NCBI GenBank assembly: GCA_026770615.1
Contig: MU631499.1
Span: forward strand, 49,664 to 60,556
DNA length: 10,893 nt
Source of the DNA: Pavlovales sp. CCMP2436
Lineage: Eukaryota > Haptophyta > Pavlovophyceae > Pavlovales
Direction: 5' to 3'
Positions 1 to 5,858 of this stretch are shown here, piece after piece. Each line of letters opens with the position of its first letter. Position 1 is the first letter of the stretch. A program made the translations under genes and the position numbers. Below the pieces are notes generated by a model. It searched no databases, was not told where the DNA came from, and saw only the letters and a program-made list of their open reading frames with translations.

Positions 1-1142
1 CCGGGCAAGACAGTGAGGAAAGCACGCGAGTACTCATCAACAGCGCGGTAGACAATTGCCTCGCGCGAGCGCGGGCGGGGCATGGCGTCAATCCTGTCGT
101 TCAGGCTTTTGTGCTCCGACTCCTCAGTCTGGGCGGTAATGGCGTGCTGGAGCTTTTGAATGCCGGCGCCCATAGAGGAGAAGGGTTGCACAAGGGGGCC
201 TGATGCGGGGGTTAGGCTGCCATTAGGGGCTACACACGCTTGGAGCTCTGCCCACGCTGCATCTGCACCCATGGCGACGGCGCAGCCCGAAGCGAGGAAT
301 GGCCCCAAGTTGTATGAGCCACTGTCGAACGAGCCCGCGCCGATGAGCTGTGTGATGTGCGGCGTAGCATAGTAGCCCGGAACCGTCTGGCCTGCGATAT
401 TAAGGGAGGATGCAAGGAGGGGGATGACTTTTGCAACCGTGCTCGCGTATGCTGCGTTGTGGAGCTGCACGCGCGCGCGCAGGCCCAGCCCCCCTAATCG
501 CATGGGGAGTTGCTTGCGCTCGGGCCAGAGGGGCACGGCGTCGATATCGATGCCGGCGATGTCGTTCGAGAGCTCGGTGATGAGGGGGTCCATCCGCTGA
601 GCGAGCTCAAGCGTGTGGTCGGGGTGCACGTGCTGCAGCCAGTAGTCGATGGTGTGCTGCGTGCTGAGCGTGAGCATATGGTGTCGGTGCTGCGGGTGGT
701 CGCGCAAGGTGTTGTGTATCCTGCGCGCGTCCGCCTCGACCTTTTTCCACACGTCGTCAAGATGCAGCCGGATGAAGTTGTCGTCTCCAATTGGGACTCC
801 TCCGTGCACGATGCCTAAGGCGGGCAAGGCTGTAGAGGCAGGGAGCTGTTCGCGTTGGCCGAGGGGGACAGGGGGGGTCAAGGCGCCAGCAGCGGTTGCT
901 GCGTTGGGGTGCGTTGCGTATGCACTCTTTGTGGGCTGGACTGTTAAGCCGAGCTCAGAGAGTAATAGGCTGGTCAGCTGCTGGAAGGCTGCGAAGACGG
1001 CTGTAGTGTTACCGGACAAATTAATGTCATCTGCGATTGAGGACACAAGGGGGAGATTTGGTAAGCGGGTTATTTTCTTGATGACTCTTACGTGGAGAGG
1101 TAAAGCGAAAAAGGGCATGCCTTCTTTCGACCCCTGCTGGAG

Positions 1143-1145
1143 TCA
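1143..1145 (-). other. In-frame TGA interrupting the RT gene
   Basis: Minus-strand codons on both sides (NSVI before, LQQGSKEG after) are in the same frame and continue the RT homology, so this is a point nonsense change and not a gene end. It sits directly before the QQG motif of RT block B and would remove the YADD-type catalytic box if not read through. Confidence 0.75.
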
Positions 1146-2007
1146 AATTACTGAGTTACATGGGGCAAGGAAACGCGCGCCAACTGGGCCGATGGTAATG
1201 GGGCTCGCTGGCAATATAAGACAGCATGCAAGTCGCGCAAGCGCGCGGAGCTCTGGGTCCTCCATCTCTGTGAGCACCTCGACGACCGCACTGCGTTCAA
1301 AGCTGCCGAAGGCGTTCTGCACGTCCGCCTTAATGGTCGTGGCTTTGGGGTCGTCACCGAGGTGGATTGTGGCGCCGAACACGGACATGCTGATGCCGCA
1401 CTTTGCTTCGACTGCGACTTGATGGGGCCCAACGACGGTGGCGATCTTACGGTTCACCCCCTCGTGCAACACCGCCTTAGTGAGCACCCTTCGGAGGCTG
1501 CATCCCATGCCGATCGGGCGGAGGCCGCCGTCCGGCTTCTTCAGGGAGACGTTGCGGACGGCAGTCGCGAGGTAGTAGAGCCAGCTCGGTAAATTTCCGT
1601 TGACGAATAATTCGCCGTACCTGGTTAAGCTTAATATTATTTGCTTTGCACGGGGTGTTTTAAAAGAGATAACCTGTGAGATTGCGAGTAGGAATGTGTT
1701 GTCCCATGGGGATGCTCCGGGTGCTGCCAGATGGTCGAGCTCTCTGATGGCAGCCATCAGGATATTTGGGTCAATTTTGATGCGGGGGAAGTTGGGGTCA
1801 GCGAGGAAAGTTGAGTCTATTGGTTTGCGAGTCTGTGGGTGCTTGCTCGCGAGGGCCACTAGGACGGTGGGGTCACTGTGGTCATGTAGGCCATTGGACG
1901 TCATTTCACGGCGGGCTCGCGATAGGCTTCCCTCTTCCATGAGATGGACGGCGCGGCGAGCAGTACGCTCGGTCTCACGAGTCAATTCGAACGCCTGGCA
2001 AACTCTT

Positions 2008-2013
2008 AACCTT
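2008..2013. repeat. Left copy of candidate 6-bp target-site duplication (AACCTT)
   Basis: AACCTT here matches AACCTT at 7611-7616, the other edge of the virus-like insert. On the minus strand it reads AAGGTT, with AGG in frame in both RT halves. Six base pairs is the duplication size known for polinton/Maverick-type integration. The bases outside the six do not match, and a 6-mer can recur by chance. Confidence 0.5.
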
Positions 2014-2015
2014 GG

Positions 2016-2032
2016 TGACGTCATTTGACGTC
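2016..2032. promoter_or_regulatory. CRE-like palindrome TGACGTCA and a second TGACGTC at the left end of the insert
   Basis: TGACGTCA (2016-2023) is a perfect 8-bp palindrome identical to the consensus ATF/CREB site, and a second TGACGTC follows at 2026-2032. They lie about 60 bases upstream of the first ATG of the capsid-like gene, followed by an A-rich stretch. A promoter role is an inference from position and motif only. Confidence 0.3.
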
Positions 2033-2087
2033 GCTTAACAAAAAAAAACGAAATAAAAATCTAGACCCCGTCTACAAACCAAAGCAT

Positions 2088-2819
2088 ATGGAAGCCATTC
2101 CCAGTTATTACCAGTACGAGCCGCGCCCGCTCGCTCCGCCCGTGGAGATGCTGCGTCACTACCTCACTAGCTCCAGCGGGAGCGGCCCTGTCACTGGCGG
2201 AGGGAAACTTACATTTGACATTCAAGCAGGACTCCCGGGCCTCCACCTCGATGGTTCTCAGACCGTGTTGTCTTATACGATTGTTAACGGAAACGCGACA
2301 CCTATAGTACTCGATGGCGGAGCAATCTCAATGGTTTCGTCTGTTGACGTGTTCTTCGGCAGTCAGCACCTAAGCTCGATCTCAGAATTTGGTTCGTTGT
2401 TCTCGATTATTCAAGATTTCACCACGGATTTGGACTCATTGCGCTCGAGCGGCACCATGCGTGGTATCGCGGACTTTAGTTGCACCGATAATTCCGCAGC
2501 TGAAATAGTAAAATCACACTATTCACGTGCAGGTGCTACAATTGCCGCAGGAGGATCGTTGACTATCGCGCTTCCGCTTATGAATATGCTAGGTACGCTT
2601 GCACTCAAGGCGATCCCTTTGTCAGCGTTGAAAGAGTCCGTTCGCCTGGAAATCAAATTCGCACCGAGAGCGAGATACCCGGTGATAAATCGAATACGAC
2701 GCTGTCCGTCCGGTCGGCACCCAAGGGAAACTTATCAGCTTGGTCGCTCGAGAGGTAGAGGCGATGCAGTACCATTATGGGACGATATAGCATGCGTGTA
2801 TATTTTTATTTATTGGTAA
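2088..2819 (+). pseudogene. Double-jelly-roll-like major capsid protein, N-terminal half (truncated, frameshifted)
   Basis: The first ATG (2088) gives a 243-residue frame; earlier codons are open but lack ATG. From about residue 40 it is beta-rich. The run around SYTIVNGNATPIVLDGG, then SMVSSVDVFFGSQHLSSI and EFGSLFSIIQDF, follows a pattern known in polinton-like-virus capsid proteins: a beta strand with V-N, a small-residue turn with L-D-G, a 'slI..v.v..g...l..I' segment and an aromatic-rich helix. Such proteins are usually about 500 residues or more, so only the first jelly roll would be present. After about base 2660 the frame turns basic and unlike the rest. More protein-like stretches lie in the +2 frame (about 2663-2755) and then the +1 frame (about 2728-2787), suggesting two small indels. 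No second jelly roll follows. The call rests on pattern, without a motif as decisive as the ATPase's. Confidence 0.5.
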
Positions 2820-2882
2820 GTAAAGAAAGTTAGGTACCCCAGTGAAATAAATATCTAAAGGTATAATAGTGCCATATTTGTC
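2820..2882 (+). promoter_or_regulatory. Short intergenic spacer with AATAAA and TATA-like motif
   Basis: This AT-rich spacer contains AATAAA at 2846-2851 and a TATA-like GTATAATAG shortly after, just before the ATG at 2883. It could end the upstream transcript and start the next one. This is by motif and position only. Confidence 0.3.
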
Positions 2883-3377
2883 ATGGAGAAGAAGAGCAAA
2901 GTTACCGAGGAACCTGCAACAGTTTCCATCGCTGAGCATCACACACCGCCAGCAATCGAAAAAGTAACTATCGAGCCTACATCGGTCACCACCCCGCCCA
3001 CCTCGACTGCCACCTCGTCACCGACCCCAGACGCGCCTGCCAAGGCAAAACGTATTCCTAGCGAGAAGCAGCGTCTCAACTATTTGGCTGCTAATAAACG
3101 GCGAGTGCAGATTCTTGCAGATGCCAAGGCCATTAGGGTCGCTGATGCGTATGAAAAGGCACGTGAGAAAGCGGCACTCGATGAATACGATCTGGCTATA
3201 AAGCTATCGGCCAAGTACGGCTTCAACACCAGTCAAGCTCCACCACCACCGGTCCCACCGATAACAGACCCACCAGTCCAGCAAGCGACCATTCTCGAGT
3301 CGGAAGGTTCTTCGATCGTTGAACCACCTCCATTTCGCTATTTCGAGAAGCCAGCTATATCGATTCGTTACTTATGA
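2883..3377 (+). CDS. Hypothetical Pro/Thr-rich protein with central charged helix
   Basis: This is an intact 164-residue frame from the ATG at 2883. I do not recognise the family. Residues about 1-58 are rich in Thr, Pro and Ser and look disordered. Residues about 60-115 are strongly charged with Ala, Lys, Arg and Glu and few helix breakers, probably a long helix or coiled coil. It is basic at first (KRIPSEKQRLNYLAANKRR) and then mixed. The tail has a short poly-Pro run (PPPPVPP) and two more Pro clusters. It lies between the capsid-like gene and the packaging ATPase on the same strand, so a minor virion or core protein is a reasonable guess. A basic helix next to a disordered arm could bind DNA or another capsid protein, but no motif proves it. 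It shows no frameshift, unlike its neighbours. Confidence 0.6.
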   Translation: MEKKSKVTEEPATVSIAEHHTPPAIEKVTIEPTSVTTPPTSTATSSPTPDAPAKAKRIPSEKQRLNYLAANKRRVQILADAKAIRVADAYEKAREKAALDEYDLAIKLSAKYGFNTSQAPPPPVPPITDPPVQQATILESEGSSIVEPPPFRYFEKPAISIRYL

Positions 3378-3409
3378 AATAAAAATAAATGTAATATATA
3401 GCCACAAAA
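3378..3409 (+). promoter_or_regulatory. Minimal spacer with two AATAAA signals and TATA-like box
   Basis: Two AATAAA hexamers (3378-3383 and 3384-3389) follow the TGA of the previous gene directly, and TAATATATAG lies just before the ATG at 3410. The spacing fits compact viral gene packing with poly(A) signals between genes. Confidence 0.35.
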
Positions 3410-4182
3410 ATGGATGTAACTTCCAAGACTGAAACGGAAGACCAGAATGACAATTCGAGCGACAGAGTGTTTGAAGAAGTAAATAATATTAAACTAACAA
3501 TTCCCAGGTTCGATGTCGACAATGCCCTCGGCGATATCCCGGCGCCTTTACCGGCGCAACACATGTTCGCTTGTTTTTTGGGACCGCCTAGATCACGTAA
3601 AACGAGCCTGTCAACAGCCTTGCTTACACAGTCCGCACCCAAGGTGTATAATGGTGTTTTCGATCACGTATGGCTTTTTGTACCGTCTACGAGTTTCGCT
3701 TCAATGACCGACTCGCCATTCAGAAATCACGATAAAGTAAGTCACGAGTTAAATAAGGGTACACTCGATGATGTGATCGTAAAGCTCGAGGCTGCGTCTA
3801 AGAAAAAACAACATAGTCTTATTATCATAGACGACTTCATGTCCAGTTTAAAAGAGAATACGCTTAGATCAGCACTAGAAAATTGATTTCGAACCGGCGC
3901 CACCTCAGGGTGTCCGTCTGGGTTATCAGCCAGACGTTCCGTTCGATCCCGCTTACGCTACGCAAGTTGATTTCTGCCCTCTTTTTATTTCGGGTGTCTA
4001 ATTTAAGAGAGCTGGAGAGTATCCGAGACGAGTTAGTGCCTCGTGGTAAAAATGAATTTCAAACACTCTACAATCACGTTTTTACACCTGGAGCAGACTC
4101 GCATCAGTTTATGTTTCTCGATATCGGAAATGCTCTTATATACAACAAGTTTGCCAAGTTAACGTATAGAGGAGGAAAATAA
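3410..4182 (+). pseudogene. FtsK/HerA-type genome-packaging ATPase, split by one frameshift
   Basis: Two frames together encode one protein. The first (ATG at 3410, TGA at 3884-3886) holds a degenerate Walker A, GPPRSRKTS (3581-3607), and a Walker B, SLIIIDD, with the two Asp at 3830-3835. The second frame (from about 3883 to the TAA at 4180-4182) has no ATG at its start and opens with NRRHL, then WVISQTFRSIP and LRKLIS. That segment is typical of packaging ATPases of polinton-like viruses, virophages and the A32 group, which drive viral DNA into preformed capsids. The break is a one-base shift near 3880-3884, within an A-rich run. The combined length of about 257 residues is normal for the family. 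In the P-loop the Gly before Lys-Thr is Arg, and the Gly expected two positions earlier is also Arg. Loss of these residues should abolish ATP binding, so decay is more likely than programmed frameshifting. Confidence 0.75.
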
Positions 4183-5574
4183 ATGTTTACACATAGTACA
4201 GACAAAATGGGAGCCGTGAACAACCTGAACCGCGATAGGCTTCTAGCGCTCACGGACACAGATCCTCGCCACAGAGTTACGCATTATTTACTCAACGGTC
4301 GACCCTACGACGGTGCGATGCACACAATCTTCTCAAAGGGTAAGATCGCCCCCACTTATATGACAGGCCCACGTCATCACGCAAACAGCGAGTATTTGGT
4401 GTATAGCGCTCGCCCTATTTTAATCGACACCGTGCCTCAAATAGACCTTCCTCGACTCCCTCGAGATCAAAAAAATATATACAACGCGTACCAAGATGCT
4501 GGTGTGTATGATGACGTCCTCAACAATGTGAGTGGACAACCAGCATTGAATCGATCTATAATCCCAGCGCGATTGGCGCCAATATTAAACGGTAGGGATC
4601 GACCGTCAAATAGTAACACACCGCAGGGGTTCGCGAGTCCTCGGGGAGCCGTATCCGGTGGTAGAGGCGATCAAGTTTTTTATAGTCGAGTTCCGCCTTC
4701 TACAAACATATCGGGCACACCTTTGATACCAGATTCCAGTGGTATTTTACCTCCAGACTTACGACCTCAAACTCGCTCACAAGCCGCACAAGCCACACAA
4801 GCCGCACAAGCCGCACCAGCCGCACCAGCCGCACCAGCCGCACCAGCCGCACCAGCCGCACCAGCCGCACCAGCCGCACCAGCCGCACCAGCCGCACCAG
4901 CCCCAGTTCCGGAACCGCAGATGGCTTCTCAGTCTGGTGTGCTCGCCATGATACCGAGGCAGGTACGACGCGAGGGGCGTGGATTTATTGTAAACCCCCC
5001 GGTGACTATGGGTAGTTTTATGCCACCACCTGCGGTGCCTCCACGGGTCTTTGCCGGTCCTGCCCTCCCGCCTGGTTTTATTCGTTTCCCCCCCCAATCC
5101 ACAGTGTCGTCTCAGCCACCTAGACTCATGTACACACCCCCTACCCCTGCACCTAACACACCACCAAATTTCCCGGTGACGGCTATTACGGGCGGACCAG
5201 CTCCACCAACACGCCGGGTGACTGGATTCGATTCACCCAGTAAATCGTCGGGGGCCGTATCGTCTGGGTCGGGGATTGGTTCTTCTTCAAGGGGCGAACA
5301 GCCAGTTATTAAGGCATTTATGAAACGCCAAGGGGAGGTGGAACGTCTCGGTATCCAATTCACAGATGAACAGATGAAAATGATGTGGGAGATGTCCGAC
5401 AAACGCAGGCTGCCTTCGAAGACTGATCTTGACATTTTGAATGAAAGACAGAGGCTGGTTACGTACGCAAGTCTTCTTGGACCAATACGATCACAATACG
5501 GTGACCTCACCTCACCTAAATCAAGGGCTGCAATTTCGGTCGTGTTTGGAATGCACAAGAATAACATTCCCTGA
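4183..5574 (+). CDS. Hypothetical Pro-rich structural-type protein with Ala-Ala-Pro repeat
   Basis: This is an intact 463-residue frame whose ATG follows the ATPase TAA with no gap (TAAATG). The family is not recognised. Residues about 1-200 are a mixed segment with several Tyr and Asn and a basic Arg-rich region. Residues about 201-239 are a 13-unit repeat (AAQ/ATQ, then ten AAP). About 240-380 is Pro-, Gly- and Ser-rich and probably disordered (many PP pairs). About 380-463 turns charged and helical (EQPVIKAFMKRQGEVERLG, then DEQMKMMWEMSDKRR) and looks like a small folded domain. No His/Asp/Cys arrangement of an Ulp1-type protease was seen. Its place directly after the ATPase suggests the same transcript and a virion role such as a minor capsid, scaffold or fibre-like protein. 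This is inference. It remains open although its neighbours are broken. Confidence 0.6.
   Translation: MFTHSTDKMGAVNNLNRDRLLALTDTDPRHRVTHYLLNGRPYDGAMHTIFSKGKIAPTYMTGPRHHANSEYLVYSARPILIDTVPQIDLPRLPRDQKNIYNAYQDAGVYDDVLNNVSGQPALNRSIIPARLAPILNGRDRPSNSNTPQGFASPRGAVSGGRGDQVFYSRVPPSTNISGTPLIPDSSGILPPDLRPQTRSQAAQATQAAQAAPAAPAAPAAPAAPAAPAAPAAPAAPAAPAPVPEPQMASQSGVLAMIPRQVRREGRGFIVNPPVTMGSFMPPPAVPPRVFAGPALPPGFIRFPPQSTVSSQPPRLMYTPPTPAPNTPPNFPVTAITGGPAPPTRRVTGFDSPSKSSGAVSSGSGIGSSSRGEQPVIKAFMKRQGEVERLGIQFTDEQMKMMWEMSDKRRLPSKTDLDILNERQRLVTYASLLGPIRSQYGDLTSPKSRAAISVVFGMHKNNIP
4783..4899 (+). repeat. 9-bp tandem repeat coding for Ala-Ala-Pro
   Basis: There are thirteen 9-base units. The first three end in CAA (Gln) and the second of them has Thr for Ala. 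The last ten (4810-4899) are identical GCCGCACCA. Perfect identity at the DNA level shows recent slippage or expansion, not just protein-level selection. The repeat keeps every frame open, which creates spurious ORFs on both strands. Confidence 0.95.
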
Positions 5575-5699
5575 TGAAAACCACAGTTTTTAATAATAAT
5601 CAAAAAAAAGAAGAAAAAAAAACATATAATGCCTGATGAACAATAAAATATAATGCCTGGTGAACAATAAAAATATGTGGCGATATATATACATCAGCA
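5575..5699. promoter_or_regulatory. AT-rich spacer with duplicated 24-bp unit and TATA box
   Basis: This non-coding spacer follows the Pro-rich gene. It begins with A-rich DNA, then two adjacent 24-base copies (5625-5648 and 5649-5672) that differ at one base (CCTGATGAA versus CCTGGTGAA). Each copy contains TATAAT at its start and AATAAA near its end. A CCTGATGAA also overlaps the stop of the preceding gene (5570-5578), so the unit may have arisen from the gene end. A TATA-like GATATATATAC lies 10 to 20 bases before the ATG at 5700. Termination of one gene and start of the next is likely here. Confidence 0.5.
5625..5672. repeat. Tandem duplication of a 24-bp unit
   Basis: The two directly adjacent copies match at 23 of 24 bases. 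The duplicated word carries an AATAAA, so the poly(A) signal has been doubled. Confidence 0.9.
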
Positions 5700-5858
5700 A
5701 TGGCAAACGTTTTCGGGCAATTGCAATTAAGAACAACTATTTCTCCTCTAGAAATTCCGTTAACGACTAACACGTCGACAATTTCTCACCTGAGTTTGAG
5801 TAGCCTTGATGGAGATGAAGAGCAAAACCAAACACGTGACCGGTTGAATGCGCGATGA
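5700..5858 (+). CDS. Small 52-residue ORF (possibly a truncated gene start)
   Basis: The ATG at 5700 follows a TATA-like box closely and opens a 52-codon frame ending with TGA at 5856-5858. The start (MANVFGQLQLRTTISPLEIP) reads like ordinary protein, followed by a Ser/Thr/Leu-rich part and a charged end (DGDEEQ, RDRLNAR). Another plus frame directly after the stop (about 5854-5904) continues in the same charged, helical style (DEVRDQTRLREQ), hinting at a one-base shift and a longer original protein. It overlaps the 3' end of the convergent minus-strand gene by about 70 bases. I do not recognise it. It may be a real small viral protein, the 5' remnant of a larger gene cut by a rearrangement, or chance. 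Confidence 0.35.
   Translation: MANVFGQLQLRTTISPLEIPLTTNTSTISHLSLSSLDGDEEQNQTRDRLNAR

Larger units (their letters stand above)
1..2013 (-). pseudogene. Retroelement reverse transcriptase, catalytic and C-terminal part (left-truncated, one in-frame stop)
   Basis: The minus strand stays in one frame from the insert junction to the left edge, about 670 codons, broken only by a TGA at 1143-1145. After a helical linker (RRAVHLMEEGSLSRARREM) and a KHP motif comes an RT domain. It shows GGLRPIGMGCSLRR (finger region), IKADVQNAF with the first catalytic Asp (block A), LQQG just after the stop (block B) and SSIADDINL, the YADD-type box with two Asp (block C, near 1017-1040). This order is typical of non-LTR retrotransposon-type RTs, which copy RNA into DNA at a nick. 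The TGA falls where relatives usually carry Gly before the QQG motif, so a GGA-to-TGA change is the likely cause. The region after block C, to base 1, reads as ordinary protein with GC-rich third positions, resembling the C-terminal region of such proteins. The N-terminal half lies beyond the insert at 7611-8268. The class call is firm; the clade is not resolved. Confidence 0.8.

Noticed and set aside
160..2028. Plus-strand open frames opposite the RT gene
   Set aside because: Their composition is arginine/serine- or valine-rich as expected of antisense shadows, and the minus frame carries RT motifs in order.
4700..5097. Open frames with His-Lys-Pro, Leu-Val-Arg or Cys-Gly-Trp repeats
   Set aside because: They are other-frame readings of the 9-bp Ala-Ala-Pro array.
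5112..5603. 163-codon minus-strand frame opposite the C-terminal part of the Pro-rich gene
   Set aside because: The plus frame is longer, has an ATG directly after the ATPase stop and has coherent composition; this one looks like its shadow.
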